A DNA stretch of 64,000 bases from Salegentibacter salegens (GCF_900142975.1 NZ_LT670848.1:2914001-2978000), one strand, 5' to 3'; counted from the stretch's first letter, positions 24,177-32,573 are shown. Notes: generated from the sequence alone by a model not told the origin. Numbers and translations: made by a program.

Positions 24177-24792
24177 TTTTTTATTCGATCAATATTACGG
24201 GTATTCTACTTTATTTATAATACTGGAAGTAATTGCGGTGATTTTCGGCTTTCTTTCGGTCATTTATTCCAAGCAAAATAATATTCTGGTTTATCCCACC
24301 GGGATTATAAGTACTATGATCTTTGTTTATTTGCTCTGGCAATGGGAATTGCTGGGAGATATGATGATTAACGCTTATTATTTTTCCATGAGTATTTACG
24401 GCTGGTACATCTGGACGAGAAAAGTAGATAAAGAACATTATACACCCATAACCAATACTACCAGAAAAGAGAATTGGCAAAGTCTGTTTATTTTTATTGC
24501 GACCCTTCTTTTTGTGTTCGCTGTGTATGAGTATTTTGATAAATGGAATAACTGGACCGCCTATGTAGACACCTTTACAACCGCAATTTTTTTCGTGGGA
24601 ATGTGGCAAATGGCCAATAAAAAGATTGAAAACTGGATTTTCTGGATTATTGGCGATGTTATTTCGGTACCGCTCTATTTTTATAAGGGTTTTACTTTAA
24701 CGGCACTTCAATATTTTGTTTTTACTATAATCGCTATATACGGCTATAAAGCATGGCAGAAAAACTTGCGCAACGACCTTCGTCCGTCATAA
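24160..24792 (+). CDS. pnuC: PnuC-family vitamin precursor transporter
   Basis: A 210-residue membrane protein with about seven hydrophobic helices. The PnuC-like motifs LVYPTGIISTMIFVYLLWQW, MMINAYYFSMSIYGWYIW (substrate-site tryptophan/asparagine region) and WIIGDVISVPLYFYKGF are present. PnuC proteins facilitate entry of nicotinamide riboside; close relatives (PnuT) carry thiamine. The neighbours point both ways: upstream is a thiamine-binding protein, downstream a NadR-like kinase. I leave the substrate open. It overlaps both neighbours. Confidence 0.85.
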   Translation: MQPIFDFLFDQYYGYSTLFIILEVIAVIFGFLSVIYSKQNNILVYPTGIISTMIFVYLLWQWELLGDMMINAYYFSMSIYGWYIWTRKVDKEHYTPITNTTRKENWQSLFIFIATLLFVFAVYEYFDKWNNWTAYVDTFTTAIFFVGMWQMANKKIENWIFWIIGDVISVPLYFYKGFTLTALQYFVFTIIAIYGYKAWQKNLRNDLRPS

Positions 24793-25319
24793 AAGTGGTT
24801 CTTTTTGGACCTGAATCTACCGGAAAAACAAGCCTGGCAGAAATGCTAGGTAAGCATTATAATACGCTTTGGGTAGAAGAATTTATGCGGGATTATCTTC
24901 AGGAAAAATGGGATAATGAACAAAGAGTTTGTGAGCCAAAAGATATGATTCCCATTGCTGAAGGCCAAATGAAACGTGAAAATGAACTTACCAAAAAAGC
25001 TAATAAACTACTAATTAGTGATACCGACCTTTTAGAGCTAAAGGTATATTCTGAAGCTTATTACAGCGGTTTTTGCGAGCCTCAACTTCTTAAACATGCG
25101 TTAAACAACCTTTACGATTTGTACTTTTTAACGTATATTGACGTACCGTGGACGCCCGATGACCTTCGGGATAAACCCGAAGACCGTATTGGGATGTTTA
25201 AAAGGTTTGAAGCTGCACTTAAAAACAGTAACAAACCTTACGTGATTCTAAAAGGAGATTTAGAGGAGCGTTTTAAAACCGCGGTAAATAAAATAGACGA
25301 ACTTTTAAAAAATAAATAG
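24753..25319 (+). CDS. NadR-like P-loop nucleoside kinase
   Basis: A 188-residue ATPase with Walker A GPESTGKTS near residue 19, followed by LWVEEFMRDYLQEKW (in NadR kinases this segment contacts the nucleoside), then SDTDLLELKVYSE and YIDVPWTPDDLRDKPEDR, all typical of the ribosylnicotinamide-kinase domain of NadR. It lacks the adenylyltransferase domain of full NadR. It would trap the vitamin entering through the PnuC-like transporter by phosphorylation, a frequent pairing. The start overlaps the end of pnuC by 40 bases. Confidence 0.8.
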   Translation: MAEKLAQRPSSVIKVVLFGPESTGKTSLAEMLGKHYNTLWVEEFMRDYLQEKWDNEQRVCEPKDMIPIAEGQMKRENELTKKANKLLISDTDLLELKVYSEAYYSGFCEPQLLKHALNNLYDLYFLTYIDVPWTPDDLRDKPEDRIGMFKRFEAALKNSNKPYVILKGDLEERFKTAVNKIDELLKNK

Positions 25320-25321
25320 AC

Positions 25322-26875
25322 GTGGAGTTTAGCGAAATAGACATTTTGCAAATTGAGGAAAAAGGATTATCAACCCAGGAAGTTGAAAGACAAATCCAGA
25401 TATTTGAAAGAGGAAATATAAAAGTAGATATTCAACAGGCTGCAACCCTGGGCAATGGGATTTTTGCCTATTCAGTAGAAGATCAGAAAAAATATATTCA
25501 AACATTTGAAGATAAAAAAGAGCATTTAGATCTTTTAAAATTTGTACCTGCTTCTGGCGCGGCTACCCGAATGTTTAAGGCATTTCACAACTTTGCTAAT
25601 AAATTTGATCCTGAAAAGGAAAGCTTACGTGAATATTTAGATAAAAAGGAAGATGAAAGCCTTCAGTTATTTTTTGAAAAAATAGATAAACTCCCATTCT
25701 ACGAGGCAGCCTCCAAAAAAGCCAAAGAAAACCATCCGGATTTTTCAGAAAAATCTAATGACGAAAGGCATCTGATTTTGGTAAAAACCATGTTATATGA
25801 AAACGGACTTGGCTTAAGTGATTTACCTAAAGGTTTGGTTCCTTTTCACCAGTATAAAGATTATACAGCCACGGCATTTGAAGAGCATTTGCATAGTGCA
25901 GCAAAGTATCTTTCAGTAAATGATGTTACAAAATTACATTTTACCGTTGCGGAGGGTGATAAAGAGAAATTTGAACAGGAATTTGAAAACATTAAAAAAA
26001 GAGTAGAAGAGGCTAATCACACTAGATTCGAAATTTCCTATTCTTACCAGGATCCAAAAACCGATACGATTGCGGTGGATAAAGAAAATAAACCTTTTAG
26101 AGATGACGATAATAGGATTTTCTTTAGACCCGGCGGTCATGGTGCACTAATAGAAAACCTAAATCAGCAGGAAGCCGATCTTATTTTTGTTAAAAATATA
26201 GATAATGTGGTGGTTAATACAAATTTGCCAAAAGTGGTAGAGATGAAAAAAATGCTGGGAGGTAAATTATTGGCGCTGCAAAATCAGGTGTTTGACTATA
26301 TGCAAAATCTGGATGGCGGGAATAATTCCGAAGCAAAATTAGACGAGATTGCCAAATTTTTGGAAAAGGAACTTTATGTAAAAGTAACTTCTACATTCAA
26401 CAAATTTACCGGGGAGGAAAAAACACAATATTTATGTAAAAAATTAGATCGCCCTTTAAGAGTTTGCGGAATGGTGAAAAACGAAGGTGAGCCCGGTGGC
26501 GGACCGTTCCTTGTTAAAAATGAAGATGGCGAGATCTCGCTTCAAATTATTGAGGGAGCTCAAATAGATAAAAATAATTCAGAGCAATTAGAGATCTTAA
26601 ATAATTCTACGCATTTTAATCCGGTAGATATTGTGTGCAGTCTTAAAAATCATAAGGGAGAAAGTTTTGACCTTCATCAATACGTAGATGAAAATATGAG
26701 TTTTATTGCAGATAAAACCAAAGACGGAAAGCCTTTAAAAGCTCTGGAACGTCCCGGCTTATGGAATGGTGGGATGGCTTACTGGAATACTGTTTTTGTT
26801 GAAGTTCCGGTAGAAACATTTAATCCTGTAAAAACCGTTGCAGATCTTCTAAAACCTTCTCACCAGACCAAATAA
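25322..26875 (+). CDS. DUF4301 family protein
   Basis: A 517-residue protein that starts at GTG 25322, 2 bases after the kinase stop. It contains LKFVPASGAATRMFKAF near residue 74, FFRPGGHGALIENLN near 268 and CGMVKNEGEPGGGPFLV near 379, which place it in DUF4301. The PASGAATRM and GGHGALIENL motifs are reminiscent of nucleotide-sugar pyrophosphorylase-like folds, so a nucleotidyltransferase role is conceivable, but no activity is established. It is conserved next to pnuC/kinase genes in flavobacteria as I recall, so it may work in the same vitamin salvage route. No signal peptide is present. Confidence 0.75.
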   Translation: MEFSEIDILQIEEKGLSTQEVERQIQIFERGNIKVDIQQAATLGNGIFAYSVEDQKKYIQTFEDKKEHLDLLKFVPASGAATRMFKAFHNFANKFDPEKESLREYLDKKEDESLQLFFEKIDKLPFYEAASKKAKENHPDFSEKSNDERHLILVKTMLYENGLGLSDLPKGLVPFHQYKDYTATAFEEHLHSAAKYLSVNDVTKLHFTVAEGDKEKFEQEFENIKKRVEEANHTRFEISYSYQDPKTDTIAVDKENKPFRDDDNRIFFRPGGHGALIENLNQQEADLIFVKNIDNVVVNTNLPKVVEMKKMLGGKLLALQNQVFDYMQNLDGGNNSEAKLDEIAKFLEKELYVKVTSTFNKFTGEEKTQYLCKKLDRPLRVCGMVKNEGEPGGGPFLVKNEDGEISLQIIEGAQIDKNNSEQLEILNNSTHFNPVDIVCSLKNHKGESFDLHQYVDENMSFIADKTKDGKPLKALERPGLWNGGMAYWNTVFVEVPVETFNPVKTVADLLKPSHQTK

Positions 26876-26881
26876 TTAATT

Positions 26882-27283
26882 TTGGACGAGCAGCAAATAA
26901 CACGGGAACTTAATTTTAAAGCCGTGCGTAGTTCTGGTGCTGGCGGGCAGCATGTTAATAAAACCTCCTCTAAAGTTGAACTTTATTTTGATTTAGAAGC
27001 TTCAGAAGGACTTTTAGAAGAAGAAAAACAGCGTTTAATTAAAAAGCTGGATTCCCGCCTAACTAAAGAGAAACAATTAATTCTGCATAGTGAAGTAAGT
27101 AGAAGTCAGCATAAGAATAAAGAGCTGGTTATTGCTAAATTCTTTGAGTTGCTTCGCGAAAATATCAAAAAACCAAAACCAAGGAAGAAAACAAAACCCA
27201 GCAAAGCTGCAAAATTGAAACGCCTAAAAGCGAAAAAAATCAATGCAGAAAAGAAAGCCCGTAGAAACGATCCGTTAAAATAA
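26882..27283 (+). CDS. arfB: alternative ribosome-rescue factor ArfB / peptidyl-tRNA hydrolase-like
   Basis: A 133-residue protein with the release-factor GGQ motif in RSSGAGGQHVNKTSSKVEL (residues 16-34) and a long basic C-terminal tail (KKPKPRKKTKPSKAAKLKRLKAKK, in parts), which threads into the empty mRNA channel of stalled ribosomes. It rescues non-stop complexes by hydrolysing the peptidyl-tRNA. The start is TTG 26882, six bases after the DUF4301 stop; there is no better ATG. It is probably the last gene of the preceding operon. Confidence 0.92.
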   Translation: MDEQQITRELNFKAVRSSGAGGQHVNKTSSKVELYFDLEASEGLLEEEKQRLIKKLDSRLTKEKQLILHSEVSRSQHKNKELVIAKFFELLRENIKKPKPRKKTKPSKAAKLKRLKAKKINAEKKARRNDPLK

Positions 27284-27494
27284 GCGAGATGATTTTCTAC
27301 ATATGTGTAGAAAAATTCTACAATAATTCTCCTGATTTGCGAGAAAATATAAAAAGCTAAGTTTTTAAAATGTTTATAACCAATAGATTAAAAACATGGC
27401 GTTTTACTGGTATAATTTTTTATATACTCCTATTGCTAAATTAATATTAAATATAGCAGCTTAAGATACTGTTGTATAATTTAGATTTTCGGAG

Positions 27495-27522
27495 AAAAAG
27501 AGGCCTTAGGGTCTCTTTTTTT
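27495..27522 (+). terminator. rho-independent terminator in intergenic region
   Basis: The stem AAAAAGAG-GCC/GGT-CTCTTTTT (11 pairs including one G-T) with a 4-base loop is followed by T residues. It lies 212 bases after arfB, so it ends either a long arfB 3' tail or a separate small RNA. Confidence 0.75.
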
Positions 27523-27665
27523 GTTTTAGGGAACTGGGAATTCTACATTTCTACATAATATTTTCTTAAAAATCTCATTTTTCTACATAACAAATTCCCA
27601 ATTAATTTATTGCGTATTTCATAAAAAGCTTATTGTTAGATAGTTAGTTAATATTATGAGACTTT

Positions 27666-27687
27666 GGTATAATTCTTCCTTTATACC
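27666..27687. promoter_or_regulatory. perfect inverted repeat upstream of secreted-protein gene
   Basis: GGTATAA and TTATACC are separated by 8 bases, 37 bases before the ATG of the secreted-protein gene. A related sequence, GGTATAATT followed by TATACTCCTAT, lies at 27409-27434. This is the geometry of a dimeric regulator site, but no regulator is identified. Confidence 0.4.
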
Positions 27688-27724
27688 TATCATATTTAAA
27701 CCACAAACTTAAAACCTTATTATT

Positions 27725-28066
27725 ATGAAAAAGCTAGGATTAACCTTAATGGCTGCAGCCGGAATGTTTTTATTCACTCAAAATGCACAAGCTCAGGTAG
27801 AAGACCCGGAAGAAATGGAACAAATTGAAGGTGTAGAAGAAGTTCAGGAAACTAAAGATGATTATAAAGAAGTAGATGTCCTGGCCCTTCCACAGGCAAT
27901 TAAAGATGCTGTAATGACCGATATGAATGGAGCCGTTGCTGAAGAAGCCTGGGTAAAAGAAAAAGACGGTAAGAAAGTATATAAACTATCGCTTAATGTA
28001 GATGGTGAAAAGAAAAAGGCTTACATCGATAGTGAAGGAAACTGGATCGAGAAAGAAGACAAATAA
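27725..28066 (+). CDS. small secreted PepSY-like protein
   Basis: A 113-residue exported protein with signal peptide KKLGLTLMAAAGMFLFTQNAQAQ. A strongly acidic linker (EDPEEMEQIEGVEEVQETKDD) precedes a C-terminal domain VLALPQAIKDAVMTDMNG...KVYKLSLNVDGEKKKAYIDSEGNW. That pattern (short helix, then a hairpin ending D-x-x-G-x-W/I) resembles PepSY-like periplasmic proteins of Bacteroidota. The role is unknown. It lies between arfB and a sigma-54 response regulator, has its own inverted repeat upstream and its own terminator, and could be a target of that two-component system. Confidence 0.7.
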   Translation: MKKLGLTLMAAAGMFLFTQNAQAQVEDPEEMEQIEGVEEVQETKDDYKEVDVLALPQAIKDAVMTDMNGAVAEEAWVKEKDGKKVYKLSLNVDGEKKKAYIDSEGNWIEKEDK

Positions 28067-28090
28067 CTTTAATTATTGCTAACTAACCTT

Positions 28091-28140
28091 AAATTTCCGT
28101 TGGATATAGTATCCTACAAACTTCCAACGGAAATTTTTTT
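28091..28140 (+). terminator. rho-independent terminator of secreted-protein gene
   Basis: A 13-base perfect stem (AAATTTCCGTTGG/CCAACGGAAATTT) with a 20-base loop is followed by a T-run. Confidence 0.85.
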
Positions 28141-28233
28141 ACAAATTTAAGCCGGAATTTAAGAGAAACCGACTCCTTCGGCACCAGAAAAATAGCATAA
28201 AGTCACCAGAAAATTCTGTATATTTAGGGTAGA

Positions 28234-28278
28234 ATGAAAAACTTAAACGGTTTAAGGACCCAGGGGTCTATTAACTAA
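28234..28278 (+). CDS. possible 14-residue peptide within candidate RNA
   Basis: A short frame encodes MKNLNGLRTQGSIN. The MKNL start and the SIN near the end recall, in shortened form, the leader peptides of Bacteroidota natural products (MKNL...KSINGG), but the peptide ends before any double glycine and no maturation genes are nearby. A TATATTTA box about 15 bases upstream is one base off the -7 consensus. It may be chance. Confidence 0.2.
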   Translation: MKNLNGLRTQGSIN

Positions 28279-28391
28279 CACTTTTAGCCGCTTAAGTAAA
28301 TTGAGAGATTATAATGATTTGGCTATATGCAATCTGGAAAATGGATACCACCCAATGACATTTTTTAATGAAAATTTAGATTGTCATTGAT

Positions 28392-28418
28392 AGAGACCTT
28401 TAACGAGGTCTCTTTTTT
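28392..28418 (+). terminator. rho-independent terminator upstream of response-regulator gene
   Basis: The stem AGAGACCT/AGGTCTCT with a 6-base loop is followed by seven T. Similar in style to the AGAG/CTCT terminator at 27495-27522. Confidence 0.85.
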
Positions 28419-28484
28419 TATGCTTATTTTAAACCCAATGAGTTTAAGATTGTTAAATTTGCAAGACGATTTAAATTAAAATCA

Positions 28485-29837
28485 ATGACAAAAATTCTTA
28501 TAGTTGAAGATGATGTTCCGTTTGGGACTATGTTAAAAACATTTTTAATAAAGCGCGACTATGAGGTTGAATTGGTTTTTTCAGGCTTAGAAGCTTTTAA
28601 GAAACTTAAAGGTAATTTCTTTAATCTTATTCTTTCTGATGTACGATTACCAGATACCAGTGGTCTTGATATCTTAAAACAAGTAAAGTTAGAAAATGCC
28701 GGCACCCAGGTTATTATTATGACCAGTTATGCTGAAATTAGTATGGCAGTAGAGGCTATGAAGAATGGCGCTTTCGATTATGTTTCCAAGCCTTTTAGAC
28801 CAGAATCTATTTTACAAACAATAAAAAATGCCTTAACCCATACCGAGGTACAGCCCATTGTTGAACAAAAAACCGAAAAAGCACAAAAATCTGCTTCTTT
28901 ACAGGGAGCTGGTTTTGTAAAAGGAGTTAGTGAAGCTGCCCTAAAACTAAGTGATTATATAGAACTGGTAGCGCCTACCAATATGTCGGTTTTAATTATG
29001 GGCGAAAGTGGAACCGGAAAAGAACAGGTGGCGAAGAGTATCCATAAACAAAGTAAGCGTGTTGGTGCTCCTTTTATCGCTGTAGATTGTGGTGCTATTC
29101 CCAGGGAGTTGGCGTCCAGTGAATTCTTTGGTCATTTAAAAGGGTCTTTTACCGGCGCTATAAACGATAAAACCGGGCATTTTGAAGCAGCAAACGGCGG
29201 CACTCTTTTTCTTGATGAAATAGGAAATTTGAGCTATGAGCTCCAGGTGCAGTTATTGCGAGCGCTTCAGGAAAGAAAAATAAAACCGGTAGGAAGTAAT
29301 AATGAAATTCACGTAGATATTCGTGTAATTACCGCTACTAACGAAGATCTTGCACAAGCGGTAAAAGATGGAGAATTCAGGGAAGATCTTTACCACCGTC
29401 TTAATGAATTTTCTATTAAAGTTCCTGCTTTAAAAGAGCGTAAGGAAGATTTAATGCTTTTTGCAGAATATTTTCTTGAAGAGGCCAATGCAGAACTGGA
29501 AAAAAATGTAATTGGTTTTACTGAAAGTGCTATTGAAGCTTTTAAAAATTACAATTGGCCGGGCAACCTGCGGGAGTTGAAGAATATGGTTAAACGTGCT
29601 GTACTTCTCACGCAAGAAGATATGATCCCGTTAAAAGTACTTCCCCACGAAATAGCAACTGCTACACAATCTAATGCTGAAACCGAATACGGATTGTTTA
29701 AAAATAAGAATGAAGAACAACTTATTTTAGATGCCCTGGAGAAAGCCGGTGGAAATAAAAGTAAAGCAGCGAGGTTGCTTTCTATAGACCGTAAAACGCT
29801 TTATAATAAATTAAAACAATACGATATTAAACTTTAA
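28485..29837 (+). CDS. sigma-54-dependent response regulator (NtrC type)
   Basis: A 450-residue regulator. The receiver domain at residues 1-120 has phospho-acceptor D52 in LILSDVRLPD. The AAA+ domain at about 145-370 has Walker A GESGTGKE, Walker B GGTLFLDEIG and the sigma-54 contact loop as GSFTGA (consensus GAFTGA, one conservative change). A C-terminal Fis-type helix-turn-helix (GNKSKAARLLSIDRKTLYNKL) binds enhancers. It would activate sigma-54 promoters on phosphorylation. The most obvious kinase is the hybrid kinase encoded convergently, with 11 bases of 3' overlap. Target genes are unknown. Confidence 0.94.
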   Translation: MTKILIVEDDVPFGTMLKTFLIKRDYEVELVFSGLEAFKKLKGNFFNLILSDVRLPDTSGLDILKQVKLENAGTQVIIMTSYAEISMAVEAMKNGAFDYVSKPFRPESILQTIKNALTHTEVQPIVEQKTEKAQKSASLQGAGFVKGVSEAALKLSDYIELVAPTNMSVLIMGESGTGKEQVAKSIHKQSKRVGAPFIAVDCGAIPRELASSEFFGHLKGSFTGAINDKTGHFEAANGGTLFLDEIGNLSYELQVQLLRALQERKIKPVGSNNEIHVDIRVITATNEDLAQAVKDGEFREDLYHRLNEFSIKVPALKERKEDLMLFAEYFLEEANAELEKNVIGFTESAIEAFKNYNWPGNLRELKNMVKRAVLLTQEDMIPLKVLPHEIATATQSNAETEYGLFKNKNEEQLILDALEKAGGNKSKAARLLSIDRKTLYNKLKQYDIKL

Positions 29838-32241
29838 TTTCCTGCTCTAATTCTTTCATTAAATCTAAAATATCAGCTTTAAGTTGCTGAAATTCTTCTT
29901 CAGAAAAAACTTCGTGTTGTTCCAGTCTTTCAAATTGTTTTGCCTGGTGCATTGCATTTATTTGCTTCAACATAGGCACCATTTTATGGGCCAGGCGTGC
30001 TACTTCTTTCGCATCATTATTTTTCCTGGCAATGCTTATAAGCTCAATTTGTGATCTGGAACTTTCTATAAAAGCCTCTAAAATGGTTTGTACCGCTGTT
30101 GGATCTCCTGCCGAAAAATCATAAATATCCTGAAGATCATAAGTGTTGTTTGTAGAATGCTGAAGATTGTTATTTACTTTTTGCTTTAAGTCAAGTTTAA
30201 ATATTTCAGCAATACTTTGCTGCAATTTCCCGGGTTTATAAGGTTTTAAAAGACTTTTATTAAACCCGGCGAGTTTATAGGTTTCGGCATCAATATCTGT
30301 TCTGCCCGATAAGGCAATAACCGGTAATTCGCTTGTTTTATACTTTTTCCTGATATTTTTTATAAGATCAAAACCATCCATTTCTGGCATTTGAATATCG
30401 GTTAAGACCAGGGAATAGTTATTGCTTTCCAGCTTTTTAAGCGCATCGTTTCCATTTAATGCAGTCTTACATTTCATTCCCATAGATTTAAGTAATTCCC
30501 GGGTTAAAGAAAGCTGCGAGGGTTCATCGTCTACAATAAGTGCTGTTTTTCCGGTTAGATCTGGTAATTCTGGAATTGCTGATACTTCTGGGATTTTTGT
30601 TGCTTCGGTAAGTTTTCTAACCGGCAGAAAAACCGTGAACTCGCTGCCTTCTCCCTGTTTGCTTTCCAGTTTTAAATCACCTTTTAGCAATTCGGTAAGG
30701 CTTTTTGTAATGGTAAGTCCCAATCCGGTGCCGCCATAAGCTTTTTCAATTTTCGTATTTTCCTGTGAAAATTCTTCAAAAATCTCTTCCTGCTTTTCTT
30801 TTGAAATTCCAATCCCGGTATCTTTAACCGAAATAATTAGGCAGTAACTATCTTCAATTTCCTTTTTAAGATGAATACCCACTCTTATTTCCCCTTTGTG
30901 GGTGAATTTACAGGCATTGGTGATAAGGTTGGCTATAATTTGTTTTATCCTGAAGGGATCACTAAGTACCTGGGTATCGGTTTCTTCTGAAGCTTCAAAA
31001 ATCACCTCAACATTTTCATTCCTGGTGGCAGGTAAAGAATTATAAACAGTGTCTTTTATAAGTTTTGCGGGGTTAAATGGTAGTTTTTCAATAGTCATTT
31101 TTCCCGCTTCCAGTTTAGACAGGTCCAGTAAATCGTTCACTAAATGAAGAATAAAATTAGACGATTTTTTAACCTGGTCCATATAATGGGATTGCTTGGT
31201 ATTTAGCGAAGATTTTTCAATAAGATCTGTATAACCAATAAGCGTGTTAAGAGGAGATCGCAAATCGTGTGTAATCGCCGCCATAAATTGCTCTCGTTTC
31301 TTTAGCAAACTTTCGGCAAAATCTTTGGCTTCTTCTAATTCTCTTCGGTATTGCTGACTTTTGGTAATATCCTGAATTATAAAAATAAGCGATAATAAAA
31401 TAATTAAGAAACTCACAACTCCCGCTATAAGGAAGATTTGCGAACTCTCTTCTATCATATTTTGAGAGACTTTGGCGCGCTGTATAGATGCTTCCCGTTC
31501 TTCCTGCTCAATTTTTCCCAGTAAACGCCTTAATTGCTGGTTAATAATCATATCGTTTTCCAGGAATTCCTGTTCCTTCTCGTCTACGGTATTTTGAAAT
31601 CTTCTATTAGCAACCTCCAACTGACTTAACACATTTCTAACCGAACCAATTATAGAATCGGCGGTGCGGTTAGTGAGTTTTTCGGCATTATCTTCCCGGG
31701 AATATTCCAGCCACCTAATCAATAAACTGCGTTGGTGTGGTTCCAGATTGGAGAAACGTTGCCTGTAATTATAATCGTTAAAAGAAGGATCTACTTTTCT
31801 CAGTTCATTTAAAACCTGCGAATAATAATTTTGGTTTCGCTGTTGGTCCCTTAACTCGTAAAGTTCCTGTAGGTTGGTGGTTTTATCAGAGAGTAATTCA
31901 GCAATACTATCCAATTCATTTTTCATAGAATTATCAGCATAACTGCTTTTTAAACTTTGTATATCAAGTTGAATGCTATCTATTTGAATTTGATATTTAT
32001 CCAAATCGGCTTCATTTCCGGTTTGAATAAGCTGCCTGCTTAAATTTTCGGTTTCATAAAGGCTGGTGGTAATATCACTCAGCATAAAAAGCTGCTCGTT
32101 ATTATTGCTGTTATTTTCTGAAACTTCACTAAAAGCAACCACCTGTTTCCACACAAACCATACGGCAATAGCAGCCAGAGCGGCTATCAGAAGATATCCG
32201 CCAATCACTTTATAAGTTATTGACCGCTTTGTGTTTCGCAT
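29827..32241 (-). CDS. hybrid sensor histidine kinase with receiver and HPt-like domain
   Basis: An 804-residue membrane kinase. Two membrane helices (about residues 12-30 and 270-292) bracket a helical periplasmic sensor of about 240 residues. Then come HisKA with the phosphorylated histidine in MAAITHDLRSPLN (near 320), HATPase_c with KEKQEEIFEEFSQ and GGTGLGLTI, a receiver with aspartate in LVLTDIQMPEMD (near 617), and a C-terminal HPt-like helical bundle with LAHKMVPM. The phosphorelay His-Asp-His would hand the signal to a separate regulator, most simply the adjacent sigma-54 activator. Its 3' end overlaps that gene by 11 bases on the opposite strand. Confidence 0.93.
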   Translation of the reverse strand: MRNTKRSITYKVIGGYLLIAALAAIAVWFVWKQVVAFSEVSENNSNNNEQLFMLSDITTSLYETENLSRQLIQTGNEADLDKYQIQIDSIQLDIQSLKSSYADNSMKNELDSIAELLSDKTTNLQELYELRDQQRNQNYYSQVLNELRKVDPSFNDYNYRQRFSNLEPHQRSLLIRWLEYSREDNAEKLTNRTADSIIGSVRNVLSQLEVANRRFQNTVDEKEQEFLENDMIINQQLRRLLGKIEQEEREASIQRAKVSQNMIEESSQIFLIAGVVSFLIILLSLIFIIQDITKSQQYRRELEEAKDFAESLLKKREQFMAAITHDLRSPLNTLIGYTDLIEKSSLNTKQSHYMDQVKKSSNFILHLVNDLLDLSKLEAGKMTIEKLPFNPAKLIKDTVYNSLPATRNENVEVIFEASEETDTQVLSDPFRIKQIIANLITNACKFTHKGEIRVGIHLKKEIEDSYCLIISVKDTGIGISKEKQEEIFEEFSQENTKIEKAYGGTGLGLTITKSLTELLKGDLKLESKQGEGSEFTVFLPVRKLTEATKIPEVSAIPELPDLTGKTALIVDDEPSQLSLTRELLKSMGMKCKTALNGNDALKKLESNNYSLVLTDIQMPEMDGFDLIKNIRKKYKTSELPVIALSGRTDIDAETYKLAGFNKSLLKPYKPGKLQQSIAEIFKLDLKQKVNNNLQHSTNNTYDLQDIYDFSAGDPTAVQTILEAFIESSRSQIELISIARKNNDAKEVARLAHKMVPMLKQINAMHQAKQFERLEQHEVFSEEEFQQLKADILDLMKELEQEIKV

Positions 32242-32410
32242 AAAATTACTACTACCAAAATTACACCATTTAAACGAAATGAAAATAGCATAATGCTGGA
32301 TCTTATAATTTTTAATGTTTAGGTTATCAATGCCAGCCTGTGATAAACTAATAATTGTTTGGGGTTAAATTTATAGGCGGAAAAACTATGGGAATTCCAT
32401 AAAAGCTTTA

Positions 32411-32418
32411 TACATTTG
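32411..32418 (+). promoter_or_regulatory. probable -7 element for riboswitch transcript
   Basis: TACATTTG fits TAnnTTTG and places transcription start just before the TPP aptamer. No good -33 box is visible. Confidence 0.5.
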
Positions 32419-32423
32419 CGCCA

Positions 32424-32500
32424 ATCTCAAAGGGGTGCCACTTAAATGTGGCTGAGATCATACCCAAAGAACCTGGGCAGGTAATGCTGCCAAGGGACAC
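32424..32500 (+). promoter_or_regulatory. TPP (THI-box) riboswitch aptamer
   Basis: The conserved THI-box parts appear in order: AAAGGGGTGCC, GGCTGAGATCATACCC, GAACCTG, a short P3-P4 region, then GGTAATGCTGCCAAGGGA. This is the thiamine-pyrophosphate aptamer, which shuts off downstream expression when TPP is plentiful. It is followed within 30 bases by a terminator and then by a TonB-dependent receptor gene, so control is by transcription attenuation. Confidence 0.95.
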
Positions 32501-32527
32501 GCGCAAATAGCGCAAACGTATGTTACT

Positions 32528-32573
32528 CCTGAAAATGCCAAAAACACCGGTGGGCAATTTCAGGATTTTTTTT
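32528..32573 (+). terminator. riboswitch expression-platform terminator
   Basis: A 12-base stem (CCTGAAAATGCC/GGCAATTTCAGG, one mismatch) encloses a loop containing the palindrome CACCGGTG, and is followed by eight T. It lies 28 bases past the TPP aptamer and 58 bases before the receptor start. Confidence 0.88.

Larger units (their letters stand above)
27284..27724. other. 441-base intergenic region with two related motifs and one terminator
   Basis: No convincing ORF. It holds a short inverted repeat around CTACA/TGTAG at 27299-27314, a GGTATAATT-containing motif at 27409-27434, a terminator hairpin at 27495-27522, and a perfect inverted repeat GGTATAA/TTATACC at 27666-27687 just upstream of the secreted-protein gene. 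Sequence between 27530 and 27660 is AT-rich and unremarkable, apart from repeated TTCTACA runs (27541-27546 and nearby). Confidence 0.5.
28141..28418 (+). ncRNA. candidate small RNA or structured leader before response regulator
   Basis: A 278-base stretch lies between the terminator of the secreted-protein gene and a second strong terminator at 28392-28413. It has no good ORF longer than 14 codons, and the distal terminator is still 66 bases before the response-regulator start, so any transcript starting here would end before the gene. That is the layout of a small RNA or an attenuated leader. A near-consensus -7 box (TATATTTA) lies at about 28219-28226. No known RNA family is recognised. 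Confidence 0.35.

Noticed and set aside
28300..28345. Possible sigma-54 promoter (TTTGGCTATATGCAATC)
   Set aside because: The GG-N10-GC spacing required for sigma-54 is not met.
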